13,328 bases of DNA from Caldisericaceae bacterium (GTDB lineage: Bacteria > Caldisericota > Caldisericia > Caldisericales > Caldisericaceae), in contig JALSNB010000120.1 of NCBI GenBank assembly GCA_026987225.1, positions 1-13,328 of the forward strand, written 5' to 3'. Both the position numbers and the translations under genes were made by a program. Each line of letters opens with the position of its first letter. The first letter of the stretch is position 1. Shown here one piece after another: positions 1 to 7,690 of this stretch. Under the pieces are notes generated by a model. That model was not told where the DNA came from and did not search any database. It was given only the letters and a program-made list of their open reading frames with translations.

Positions 1-200
1 ATTCTCCTTACAATACGTATAAATACAAAGGGCTTCCTCCAACTCCGATATGTAATCCGGGTTTGAAGTCGCTTCTTGCCGTTGTAAATGCGCCGGAAAC
101 GGATTTTTACTATTTTCTTGCAACACCAAACGGAAAAACTATTTTTGAGAGAACGCTCGAAGAGCACAACAGGGATATTGCAAAGTATTATGGCGGATAA
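1..200 (+). CDS. mltG: Endolytic murein transglycosylase MltG, C-terminal fragment
   Basis: This is the last 65 or so codons of a gene that begins outside the window; it reads in the frame starting at base 3 and stops at TAA 198-200. The residues SPYNTYKYKGLPPTPICNPG, then an alanine/valine-rich stretch, YYFLATPNGKTIF and EEHNRDIAKYY, match the C-terminal end of the YceG/MltG lytic transglycosylase domain (NTY-GLPP-PI-NPG and the final EHN). Members of this family are inner-membrane proteins that cut nascent peptidoglycan strands and are thought to end glycan chain growth. The catalytic Glu lies upstream and is not visible. The next gene starts inside its last codons, so translation may be coupled. 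Its place ahead of a pilus cluster may be chance, although pili must pass through peptidoglycan. Confidence 0.93.
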   Translation, partial: SPYNTYKYKGLPPTPICNPGLKSLLAVVNAPETDFYYFLATPNGKTIFERTLEEHNRDIAKYYGG

Positions 201-453
201 CATTAAAAGTCGGGAAGTTATAAGAAAAATTCATTTGGACGATCGGTGCGTTTATTTTATGCAGGCACTACTTGAAGATACCGGTATAGTAGCCGTTTCC
301 CTCGGAGGTAAGGGGTTTTTAACGATTTTTTACGATAAACTGATGGAGGATGAGGTAAATCTTTACATATCCGAAATTATCAAATTCTGCTCTGTTGAAA
401 ATTTTAATGAAAAGGAGTATAATAATTTTCAAAAAGGAGATGATATGAGGTGA
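190..453 (+). CDS. Small DUF4911-like protein (87 aa), function unknown
   Basis: The ATG at 190-192 overlaps the last 11 bases of mltG, and the stop TGA at 451-453 overlaps the GTG start of the next gene, so this gene is locked between its neighbours and probably translationally coupled. The 87-residue product has no signal peptide or membrane segment. Its core (about residues 12-60) has the pattern I-L----V-FMQALLEDTGIVAVS, a short loop, LTIFYD, then a helix ending in ISEIIKF. This resembles the short alpha/beta DUF4911 family as I remember it. The function of that family is unknown to me. A longer reading from an ATG at 88 would run far into mltG and is unlikely. A profile search would settle the family. 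Confidence 0.75.
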   Translation: MADNIKSREVIRKIHLDDRCVYFMQALLEDTGIVAVSLGGKGFLTIFYDKLMEDEVNLYISEIIKFCSVENFNEKEYNNFQKGDDMR

Positions 454-2894
454 GCGCACTTTTTGGCCGAAAAGATTACAAAAAAACTTTGGAAGCTTAT
501 GTAAAAAAAGGCTCTTTTGGGGCCGCACTGAAGTTTGCAATTGAGAGCGGCGACAGGCTTTATGATGCCGGAAACATAGACGAAGCCATTTCTCTGTATA
601 GTAAATTGCTCGAACTTTTTGATTCTCATTCTGTCTCCGACCATTCTCTGTATGAAAAGCTTTTGGAAAAAATTATTCCACTTTTCTTCGAATCGGATAA
701 CGAGAGCGAAGGAATTGCTCATACCATAAGGCTTGTCGAAGAAAAAATTGCTCTGAACAAAATCAAAGAGGCCAAAGAGATTCTCGATGCTTTAATTGCA
801 AACTACAAAGTTGATGACAGCGTTATCATAAAAAGAGTAGAAATTAGTTTAAGAGAAGGTAATACTGAAGAAGCGCTCGCCATACTGGAGGATAATATCG
901 AAGGCAGGGGTGCTCACCCGAGGCTCATTGAACTTACCGCCGGAATTTTAATGAATCTTGAAAGATACGATGAGGCATATGATTATTTCAGCGCGCTGCT
1001 TGCAATCGAACCGGAAAATGAGGTTGCAAAAAGCGGTATTCGGAAGATAGAAGCTTTAAGGAATGAAACCGAAAAAGAAACCGCTTCCGAAGAAAATACG
1101 GATAAGGAAAGCGGTACAAGAGGCGGCGTTTTATCCCCTCGCTCCAAAATAGAAAACAATGAGCAGGAAAGAAAAACCCTCAGCGTTAAAAAGAAAGTTT
1201 TGAAAACAGAACCCGTTAAAGAGGAAAAAACCAAAGCAGAAACATCTGATACTAAAAAAGAAACTCAGCAGGCAGGTGCTAAAAAATCCGAAACATTAAA
1301 TATTTTTAAGAATCCGGCGTATTCCGATGCTGTGAATTTGCTTTTGCTTAAAAAAGACGAGGGTATTAAAAAGTTTTTATCACTTGCCAAGGAATATGAA
1401 AATTCGGATCCTATGAGTGCCGAATACGTTTACCATAAACTGCTTTTAGTGGAACCCGATAGAAAAGATATTTACGATAAATTAATAAACATGTATGAAA
1501 AAAGCGGACGTAAGAGTGATCTCCTTATAATATTGCGTGCCGCTTCATACAACTGTTCAGGTGCTGATAAACTTAGCATACTGAAGAAACTCGAAAATAT
1601 CAGCGTCGGCAATAGCGAGAATATCAGAAAAGAAATTTTTGATACGGCAATAGAACTGAAAGATACGGAGACTGCCGTCGAATATTTTATGAAGTTGAAG
1701 GATAATAAAACCTTATTTTCCGAGCTTGCAAAGAAACTTTATCCTTTTGTTTCCGGAGATTTGAGATTGCTGAACGTAATTTCCAACGAAATTTATAAGA
1801 ATACGGAAAGAGACGAAATTGCTTTTAAATATTTCTATGCATTTGGAAGCGCATATTTCAACATGGGAAGTAAACCCGAAGGGCTAAAGTGGCTCATGCG
1901 TGCGCATAGCATAAACTCTCTTCCGCTTGAAGACTGCATAAAGGTTGCTCAATACGTAAAAGAACTTCCGCTTGACAGCGAACGGGATCAAATAGCAAAG
2001 GCATTGAGCGGATATGTTAAAACCGTTACTGATAAGGATAAGAAAGAATCTATTTATAAGCTTCTGTTGGAACTCAAGCCTGCAAATTCCGTTTATATCA
2101 AGGAATATGCCGATTTTCTCGACGAAGAAAAAAGATTTAAAGACGAAGCATCTTTACTCAAAAAGCTTATAGATAAAATGGATATTAATGCTGCTGAATT
2201 TATATTCGGTAAAATTTTCAATGTTTCGGAGTACTTTACTGATGAAGAGCTGTTTAAAGCGGCAGAACTTTTTGAAGCCGGAGGCCATGCGGATAAAGTG
2301 GGAAAAATTTATGAAATTTTATTGAAGCGTAATCCGGATAACCCTCTTGTTTTAATGAAACTGCTTTATTCGCATCTTGAAATGGAAGATCAAGAGTTCG
2401 TGGTCGAATTCTTCAAGAAACACAATCCTTCACATCATCTTGCCGAGCATGTAGAACCGATTATACTGAACCTTGAAAAAAAGCGTTCTTCCGCTCCGCT
2501 TGACTACCACGTGCATTTTGTGCTCGGGTTTATGTACTTTTTTGTCGAGCGTTTTGAAGAATCCATTGCCGCATTCCAATTTGTCGCCCGTTCTCATCAC
2601 TTTGAATCCCTTATGCATCTGTTCATAGGAATAAGTTTCGAAAAAATAAGCCTTCCCGATTTTGCATACAAACAGTATGAAACTGTTGTAAACAGCGTTG
2701 ATGCAATTCCTTCTTTAAAAGAAGATGCTTATATGAGAATGGCTTTGCTTAAGAGAAAAAACGGAGATATGCAAGAAGCAATGGCTCTTTTAAATAAAGT
2801 GCTCGCTATTAATCCCGATAACGAGGTTGCAAAGAAACTTTTGAAAGTTTTACCTGAAGAAAAAGATAAAATTACAAAGTTTGAAGGAGAATAA
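450..2894 (+). CDS. Large cytoplasmic tetratricopeptide repeat protein in the pilus operon
   Basis: The start is GTG 450-452, preceded by GGAG at 436-439 and overlapping the previous stop. The 814-residue product has no signal peptide or membrane helix, so it should be cytoplasmic. Helical-repeat signatures of the TPR type are visible at about residues 24-57 (A--Y---G-FGAALKFA, then DAGNIDEAISLYSKLLELF), at 138-193 (NLERYDEAYDYFSALLAIEP) and near the C terminus (GDMQEAMALLNKVLAINPDN). Degenerate helical repeats fill residues 285-755. A highly charged, low-complexity Lys/Glu/Thr linker at about 203-282 separates the N-terminal repeat block from the rest. The gene ends three bases before pilB, with pilT and pilC following, so a role as scaffold or adaptor for the pilus motor is inferred from context only. 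No named pilus protein is recognised in it. Confidence 0.85.
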   Translation: MSALFGRKDYKKTLEAYVKKGSFGAALKFAIESGDRLYDAGNIDEAISLYSKLLELFDSHSVSDHSLYEKLLEKIIPLFFESDNESEGIAHTIRLVEEKIALNKIKEAKEILDALIANYKVDDSVIIKRVEISLREGNTEEALAILEDNIEGRGAHPRLIELTAGILMNLERYDEAYDYFSALLAIEPENEVAKSGIRKIEALRNETEKETASEENTDKESGTRGGVLSPRSKIENNEQERKTLSVKKKVLKTEPVKEEKTKAETSDTKKETQQAGAKKSETLNIFKNPAYSDAVNLLLLKKDEGIKKFLSLAKEYENSDPMSAEYVYHKLLLVEPDRKDIYDKLINMYEKSGRKSDLLIILRAASYNCSGADKLSILKKLENISVGNSENIRKEIFDTAIELKDTETAVEYFMKLKDNKTLFSELAKKLYPFVSGDLRLLNVISNEIYKNTERDEIAFKYFYAFGSAYFNMGSKPEGLKWLMRAHSINSLPLEDCIKVAQYVKELPLDSERDQIAKALSGYVKTVTDKDKKESIYKLLLELKPANSVYIKEYADFLDEEKRFKDEASLLKKLIDKMDINAAEFIFGKIFNVSEYFTDEELFKAAELFEAGGHADKVGKIYEILLKRNPDNPLVLMKLLYSHLEMEDQEFVVEFFKKHNPSHHLAEHVEPIILNLEKKRSSAPLDYHVHFVLGFMYFFVERFEESIAAFQFVARSHHFESLMHLFIGISFEKISLPDFAYKQYETVVNSVDAIPSLKEDAYMRMALLKRKNGDMQEAMALLNKVLAINPDNEVAKKLLKVLPEEKDKITKFEGE

Positions 2895-2897
2895 CAT

Positions 2898-4616
2898 ATG
2901 TTAAATGTTAGAAGGCATGCAGTTGGAAGAATAGTTTTAGATAAAGGTTTTGCAACGGAAAAGGATATTGAAAAGGCTTTAAGCGTACAAAAGGTAACAA
3001 AAGAGCCTCTACTTAAAATATTGATAGATACGGGGGTACTTACCGAGGAGCAGGCCGCCCAGGTGCTTGCCGATCAGTGGGGATTGCAGTACGTAAATCT
3101 TTTAAACTACCCCGTAGATAAGGAATCTCTCCGCTTGCTCGATCCGGAACGTGCCCGCTATTACGGAATCTTTGTTTTGAAGAAGGAAGGGAAGAAGGTT
3201 CACGTTGCAATATCCGATCCGACAAATATCGAAGCGATGGACTATCTTCGCCTCACTCTGGGAAATAACATTGCATTTTATGTTTCGACACGTGCCGCGA
3301 TAAATCAGGCAATCGAAAAATATTACGAAATGGAGAGTGCGTTAAAGCAGGCGGAAGAGGAAGCGGGCCCCACACCGGAAGTTATTAAACAAGAGGAAGA
3401 ACTCGATATTACGAAACTCAAACAGTTAGGCGAAGAAGCCCCTGTTATAAGGCTTGTTAATAATATTATTTCTCAAGCAATAGTTGAAGGTGCGTCCGAT
3501 ATTCACGTTGAGCCTCTCGAGCTTTCGCTCAGAGTGCGCTACAGAATCGACGGAATTCTCTACGAAAAACAGACTTTCCCGAAAACAATTCAACCGGGTA
3601 TCATATCGAGATTTAAAATAATGGCAAATATGGATATTGCGGAGAAGAGGGTGCCACAGGACGGAAGAATTTCCTTAAAATTTGAGGGACGTAAAATAGA
3701 TTTCAGGGCATCGAGTCTTCCTACTGTTTACGGTGAGAAAATTGTTTTGAGAATACTTGACAAATCGAAAGCGCTTATGCCGTTGGAAAAATTGGGTTTT
3801 TCTGCGGAAAATTTGAAAAAGTTTGAGGAAATTATCGATCAACCGTACGGAATGGTACTTATCTCGGGTCCTACGGGATCAGGTAAAACGACAACTCTTT
3901 ATTCTGCTCTGCACAGACTTAACACGCCTACAAGAAATATTATTACCGTTGAAGATCCGGTTGAATATCAGATAAGAGGAATCAATCAGGTTCAGGTAAA
4001 TGATAAAGCAGGCCTTACATTTGCCAGTGCGCTTCGTTCCATTTTAAGGCAAGATCCGGACATTATACTTATCGGTGAAATTCGTGACGGCGAAACTGCA
4101 AGAATTGCCATAGAATCCGCTCTTACGGGGCACCTTGTATTTTCTACAATCCACACGAACGATTCCGCATCTATTCCTACAAGGCTTATTGATATGGGAA
4201 TAGAGCCGTTCCTTGTCGCATCTTCACTTATAGGTGCAACCGCTCAGAGGCTCATAAGAAAAGTCTGTAATTACTGTAAAAAACCTTACAGGCCCGACTC
4301 GGATGTACTTCAGAACTTGTCAAGCCAAACTTCTGTCAACCTCGAAGATATTGACTTTTATAAAGGCGAGGGGTGCGATAAGTGCAACCATACGGGGTAT
4401 AAGGGAAGAGTTGCGATAAATGAAATATTGCCCATTACTCCTGCTGTTCAGAAACTCATAATGAAGAACGCAAGTTCGAGGGAAATTGCGGAACAGGCAA
4501 AAAAAGAAGGTATGAAAACACTGCTTGACGATGCCCTTACAAAAGCTGCGGAAGGGCTCACCACAATAGAAGAAGTGTTAAGAGTTGTTTCGACTATAGA
4601 AGGGGGTGTGGAGTAA
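2898..4616 (+). CDS. pilB: Type IV pilus assembly ATPase PilB (GspE/PilB family)
   Basis: This hexameric cytoplasmic motor ATPase powers pilin polymerisation. The start ATG 2898 has a GAAGGAGA ribosome site at 2883-2890. The 572-residue length is typical. Domains in order are an N-terminal MshEN/GspE-N module (about 5-145), a short charged linker, the N2 domain (about 180-300) and the RecA-like ATPase. Walker A is GPTGSGKTT (324-332), the Asp box is TVEDPVEY (350-357), Walker B is DIILIGEIRD (388-397) and the His box is TGHLVFSTIHTN (410-421). Four cysteines, C457, C460, C493 and C496, form the zinc site typical of PilB/GspE. MshEN domains of some PilB/GspE homologues bind c-di-GMP, which is relevant because a probable c-di-GMP riboswitch lies downstream. 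I have not shown that this domain keeps the binding residues. GspE of a type II secretion system is the alternative; the adjacent pilT favours a pilus. Confidence 0.95.
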   Translation: MLNVRRHAVGRIVLDKGFATEKDIEKALSVQKVTKEPLLKILIDTGVLTEEQAAQVLADQWGLQYVNLLNYPVDKESLRLLDPERARYYGIFVLKKEGKKVHVAISDPTNIEAMDYLRLTLGNNIAFYVSTRAAINQAIEKYYEMESALKQAEEEAGPTPEVIKQEEELDITKLKQLGEEAPVIRLVNNIISQAIVEGASDIHVEPLELSLRVRYRIDGILYEKQTFPKTIQPGIISRFKIMANMDIAEKRVPQDGRISLKFEGRKIDFRASSLPTVYGEKIVLRILDKSKALMPLEKLGFSAENLKKFEEIIDQPYGMVLISGPTGSGKTTTLYSALHRLNTPTRNIITVEDPVEYQIRGINQVQVNDKAGLTFASALRSILRQDPDIILIGEIRDGETARIAIESALTGHLVFSTIHTNDSASIPTRLIDMGIEPFLVASSLIGATAQRLIRKVCNYCKKPYRPDSDVLQNLSSQTSVNLEDIDFYKGEGCDKCNHTGYKGRVAINEILPITPAVQKLIMKNASSREIAEQAKKEGMKTLLDDALTKAAEGLTTIEEVLRVVSTIEGGVE

Positions 4617-5675
4617 ATGCTTACCCTTAATGAACTTTTGGAATTTGCAACCGAACAGGGTGCATCGGATATTCACCTTACAGTGGGTTTGCCACCTGTT
4701 TTGAGAATCCACAAAGAGCTTGTATTTCTCGAAGAGGATAAACTCACTCCCGAAGATACCGCTGAAATGATGTTTTCCGTTATGAGCGACCATCAGAGGG
4801 AAGTATTCAAAAAGAAGCTTGAATATGACTTTTCTTACGGACTTCCGGGTGTTGCACGTTTTAGGGTGAATGCATTTTTCCAGAGAGGTTCGATAGCTGC
4901 CGCTTTCAGAAGAATTCCGTTTGAAATCCCACCTCTTGACTCTCTCGGAGTACCGGAAGTTGCGCATGATATTATCAATCGTGAAAGAGGGTTTGTTCTT
5001 GTAACCGGTCCTACGGGGCACGGTAAATCAACGACGCTTGCCGCAATGATTGACGAAATAAATACAAACAAATCCGTCCACATACTTACAATTGAAGATC
5101 CGATTGAATACCTTTTTACGCATAAGCGTTCCGTTATCGCTCAGAGAGAATTGGGCGGAGATACCCTTTCTTTCCCCAATGCGTTGCGCTCTGCACTTCG
5201 TGAAGACCCGGACGTTATTCTTGTGGGTGAAATGCGTGATTACGAAACGATTGCAACTGCACTTACGGCTGCGGAAACAGGGCATTTGGTATTTGCCACT
5301 TTGCATACGAATTCTGCCGCCCAGTCCGTTGATAGGATTGTGGATGTGTTCCCTCCCCATCAACAGGAGCAGGTTAAAACTCAGTTAAGTTCTGTTTTGC
5401 TTGCTATTTTTTCGCAGCAGCTTATTCCTCGTGCAGATAAGAGCGGCCTTGCCCTTGCAACAGAAGTCCTTGTTGCAACTCCTGCGGTAAGAAACCTCAT
5501 AAGAGAAGGTAAGAGTTTTATGATCCCTTCTGTTATTCAGACAAACTCGAATTTGGGTATGCAAACAATGGAAGCATCTCTGAAGAACCTTGTTAATAAA
5601 GGCCTTATTACGTATGAACAGGGTTTGCAGTATGCATTTAGCAAAGAAAACTTCATGCACCTTATGGGAAGGTGA
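4617..5675 (+). CDS. pilT: Type IV pilus retraction ATPase PilT
   Basis: This motor ATPase depolymerises the pilus and drives retraction and twitching. The ATG at 4617 directly follows the pilB TAA, and GGGGG at 4602-4606 inside pilB can act as ribosome site. The 352-residue length is normal for PilT. The N-terminal PAS-like part contains GASDIHLTVGLPP (residues 15-27). The ATPase part has Walker A GPTGHGKST (131-139), Asp box TIEDPIEY (158-165), Walker B DVILVGEMRD (199-208) and His box TGHLVFATLHTN (221-232). The C-terminal AVRNLIRE (290-297) corresponds to the AIRNLIRE motif known to be needed for retraction and separates PilT from PilB. The zinc cysteines of PilB are absent, as expected. 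A His replaces the more usual Ser within the P-loop, a position that tolerates variation. Confidence 0.95.
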   Translation: MLTLNELLEFATEQGASDIHLTVGLPPVLRIHKELVFLEEDKLTPEDTAEMMFSVMSDHQREVFKKKLEYDFSYGLPGVARFRVNAFFQRGSIAAAFRRIPFEIPPLDSLGVPEVAHDIINRERGFVLVTGPTGHGKSTTLAAMIDEINTNKSVHILTIEDPIEYLFTHKRSVIAQRELGGDTLSFPNALRSALREDPDVILVGEMRDYETIATALTAAETGHLVFATLHTNSAAQSVDRIVDVFPPHQQEQVKTQLSSVLLAIFSQQLIPRADKSGLALATEVLVATPAVRNLIREGKSFMIPSVIQTNSNLGMQTMEASLKNLVNKGLITYEQGLQYAFSKENFMHLMGR

Positions 5676-5687
5676 TGGTAAACAGTT

Positions 5688-6926
5688 ATGGGAAATTACA
5701 TATATAAGGTAATAAATACAAGCGGTAAGATAGAAACTGGTAGAATTTCAATGGATGATTATTCCTCGGCTGCTGACTACTTGAGAAACAGAGGGTATAG
5801 GATTATATATATAAAAGAACAGCATGGTAGGTTTAGCGGGCCTTCCGCAAAAGGTAAAAGTAGCGAAGGCGGTTTTTTATCCCGGTTTTCAAAAATTTCC
5901 GTAAGAGACCTTTCCATATTCACCAACCAGTTCGGAACAATGATGAATGCGGGACTTTCCATATCACGTGCACTTTCCGTTTTAACGAAGCAAACATCCA
6001 ATCCGAAACTCACCGCAATTATTATGAGCCTTTCGGAAGACGTCAAAAAGGGGAATTCATTATCCGCTGCGATGTCAAAATATCCGGATGTGTTCAGCCC
6101 GCTCTATATCAGTATGGTAAAAGCAGGTGAAGTGAGCGGAAATTTAGGCGATTCTCTGATAAAAATGAGTTCGTTTTTGCAAAGAGATTACGAAACTGCA
6201 AACAAATTAAAGGGTGCAATGATGTATCCTGTCGGAGTCCTTGTATTCTCCATTCTTATCGTTATAGGACTTTTTATTTTTGTAATTCCCAAATTTGAGG
6301 GTTTTCTCGGGCAGTTGGGAGCGCCGTTACCTGCACCTACAAAGATTACGTTTGCCATGGCGGATTTTCTCGTTCACAGAGGATGGATTGTGCTTATTGT
6401 TACCGTTGTTGCTTATGCACTTTATGCGAAATGGGTAAAGACACCTCAAGGGCGAAGACGTTCCGATGCGGGAAAACTCAGAATGCCCGTATTTGGAGAG
6501 TTGAACAAGAAATCTGCTATGGCACGTTTTAGTGATACACTTGCAACACTGTTTTCTGCAGGTATTTCTCTGGTAGAATGCCTTGAGACGGTAAAAGGCG
6601 TTATTGATAATGTTGTTATAGGAGAAGCGATAGACGATATTATTAACAGAATCAAGAGAGGAGAATCTCTTGCCGCATCTCTGGAAAAGAGCGGCATGTT
6701 CACACCGATGGTAGTTGAAATGACCGGGATAGGAGAAGAAAGCGGAAGCTTGGACACGATGCTTAAAAAAGTTGCGGAATTCTACAATGAAGAAGTGGAC
6801 TATATGATAAATAATATTGCATCACTTATCAACCCCATTATGATGGTGTTTGTAGGCGGCATCATAGGCGGCGTCCTTATTTCACTGTATCTTCCTATTT
6901 TCCAGATGGCGGGGTACGTTCATTAA
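5688..6926 (+). CDS. pilC: Type IV pilus inner-membrane platform protein PilC
   Basis: This polytopic platform protein couples the PilB and PilT motors to pilin assembly. The ATG at 5688 lies 12 bases after the pilT stop, and AAGGTGATGG overlapping that stop provides a somewhat distant ribosome site. The 412 residues carry two T2SF (GspF) domains, about 77-200 and 280-402. Each contains the family pattern F---L-T---AG-S (QFGTMMNAGLSISRAL at 81-96; LATLFSAGISLVECL at 285-299) and the matching G-E-SG (KAGEVSGNL, GIGEESGSL). Predicted membrane segments lie at about 178-200, 230-248 and 380-404. GspF of a secretion system is the alternative, but gene order pilB-pilT-pilC-pilin fits a type IV pilus. 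Confidence 0.94.
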   Translation: MGNYIYKVINTSGKIETGRISMDDYSSAADYLRNRGYRIIYIKEQHGRFSGPSAKGKSSEGGFLSRFSKISVRDLSIFTNQFGTMMNAGLSISRALSVLTKQTSNPKLTAIIMSLSEDVKKGNSLSAAMSKYPDVFSPLYISMVKAGEVSGNLGDSLIKMSSFLQRDYETANKLKGAMMYPVGVLVFSILIVIGLFIFVIPKFEGFLGQLGAPLPAPTKITFAMADFLVHRGWIVLIVTVVAYALYAKWVKTPQGRRRSDAGKLRMPVFGELNKKSAMARFSDTLATLFSAGISLVECLETVKGVIDNVVIGEAIDDIINRIKRGESLAASLEKSGMFTPMVVEMTGIGEESGSLDTMLKKVAEFYNEEVDYMINNIASLINPIMMVFVGGIIGGVLISLYLPIFQMAGYVH

Positions 6927-6940
6927 AAGGAGTGATGTAA

Positions 6941-7480
6941 ATGAGAAGAAAAGGCTTTACGTTAATTGAGCTAATGATTGTAATTGCAATTATTATTATT
7001 TTGGCGGCAATAGCCGTTCCGGTTTATGCAAATATTATGGTCAGAGCAAAAAGGGCAAGGGTTTTGGAGGATTTTAGAACACTTCAAAGCTCATTAGAGG
7101 CCTATAAAACGGATTGGGGAGTTTATCCTGTTACGGGATCTACAGGCGAGGTATTCGGACATAATGAGGATACTACAAATCCCACAAGTGTTATTGCACG
7201 GGAACTTACCGGAATAAATGCCGCTTTAAATACCGCATCGCATATCAATGCACTTAACGAGAAAGGCGGTATAGATTACTTTACCCGTATATGGATAATT
7301 TGTAAAATGCAGAATCCGTTCGATCCTACCAAAGACTATGAATATTATTCGTCAGACGGCTCTTTTTACGAACTTGCCTGCGAATATAATCATAACGGAA
7401 CAGTGCATTATATTTTGAAAGGTGATAGTTTTAATTACAAGGATACTACTGTAAAGCCATCGTGGTATGTTGACCAGTAA
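6941..7480 (+). CDS. Type IV prepilin, GspG/PilA-like (first of two paralogues)
   Basis: The 179-residue protein has a very short class III signal, MRRKG, cut before Phe6 by a prepilin peptidase, followed by FTLIELMIVIAIIIILAAIA. The mature Glu5 needed for assembly is present at residue 10. Residues 6-30 form the hydrophobic N-terminal helix, which continues amphipathically (RAKRARVLEDFRTLQSSLEAY) into a globular head containing DWGVYPV, GGIDY, NPFDPTKDYEYYSSDG and a C-terminal KDTTVKPS. This layout resembles GspG and small PilA proteins. AAAGGAGTGATG just upstream is a strong ribosome site, and the start is 14 bases after pilC, so it belongs to the motor operon. Two cysteines are present, in IICKM and LACEY. 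It could be the major pilin or a minor one; the paralogue downstream has stronger expression signals. Confidence 0.93.
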   Translation: MRRKGFTLIELMIVIAIIIILAAIAVPVYANIMVRAKRARVLEDFRTLQSSLEAYKTDWGVYPVTGSTGEVFGHNEDTTNPTSVIARELTGINAALNTASHINALNEKGGIDYFTRIWIICKMQNPFDPTKDYEYYSSDGSFYELACEYNHNGTVHYILKGDSFNYKDTTVKPSWYVDQ

Positions 7481-7493
7481 ATTGTAATGACTA

Positions 7494-7528
7494 TTGACAA
7501 AATTTTAAAATGTGGTATAAAGTAAAAG
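7494..7528 (+). promoter_or_regulatory. Sigma-70 type promoter for the riboswitch transcript
   Basis: TTGACA at 7494-7499 and TATAAA at 7516-7521 are separated by 16 bases. A TG at 7513-7514 makes an extended -10 element. Transcription should start near 7528, about six bases before the first pairing base of the riboswitch aptamer. The promoter begins only 13 bases after the first pilin stop, and there is no terminator between them, so read-through from the motor operon would also carry the aptamer. Confidence 0.7.
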
Positions 7529-7533
7529 ATATG

Positions 7534-7611
7534 GCAATGAAAGCGAAGAAGTATACCTCCGATATGGACGCCATGGGGGTATATGGAGCTGAGTGGCGTA
7601 ACCGGCATTGC
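7534..7611 (+). ncRNA. Cyclic-di-GMP class II riboswitch aptamer (c-di-GMP-II)
   Basis: The closing stem P1 pairs GCAATG (7534-7539) with CATTGC (7606-7611). AAAGCGAAGAA (7540-7550) follows P1, as in the class II consensus. A stem pairs GTATACCTCC (7551-7560) with GGGGGTATAT (7575-7584). The loop of that stem contains ACGCC (7568-7572), which pairs with GGCGT (7595-7599), giving an H-type pseudoknot. GGAGCTGAGT bridges to the second strand, and AACCGG (7600-7605) sits exactly between the pseudoknot strand and P1. The Clostridium acetobutylicum class II aptamer, as I remember it, has the same order: P1, AAAC-ATGATGAA, a pseudoknot stem, a GCAC/GTGC pairing, GAGTTAGTA, AACCGA, P1. Class II riboswitches are known upstream of pilin genes, for example C. 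difficile pilA1. A covariance-model search against Rfam c-di-GMP-II would decide. The position upstream of the second pilin supports control of that gene. Confidence 0.85.
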
Positions 7612-7654
7612 TTATTTTATATGAAGTGAATATTTTATGTTATGTTGAATGGAT

Positions 7655-7690
7655 TTGACAATTTTTACTTTGTATAGTATAATTTGTCGA
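7655..7690 (+). promoter_or_regulatory. Perfect-consensus sigma-70 promoter for the second pilin
   Basis: TTGACA at 7655-7660 and TATAAT at 7678-7683 are separated by exactly 17 bases, so both hexamers and the spacing match the housekeeping consensus. The start point should be near 7690, giving a leader of about 105 bases. The promoter lies downstream of the riboswitch aptamer, so transcripts from here would lack it. A short inverted repeat, GACAA (7657-7661) and TTGTC (7684-7688), brackets the promoter core. Confidence 0.8.

Noticed and set aside
88..189. Longer start at 88 for the small DUF4911-like protein
   Set aside because: It overlaps the MltG coding region by more than 100 bases, and the extra residues are only the other-frame reading of mltG.
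4578..5021. Open frame of 147 codons on the minus strand
   Set aside because: It is antisense to pilB and pilT, whose products are certain, and its product resembles nothing known.
7534..7611. Class I c-di-GMP riboswitch (GEMM)
   Set aside because: The GAAA-tetraloop hairpin, its receptor and the CGCAAAGCC core of class I are absent; pseudoknot topology and AACCG placement fit class II instead.
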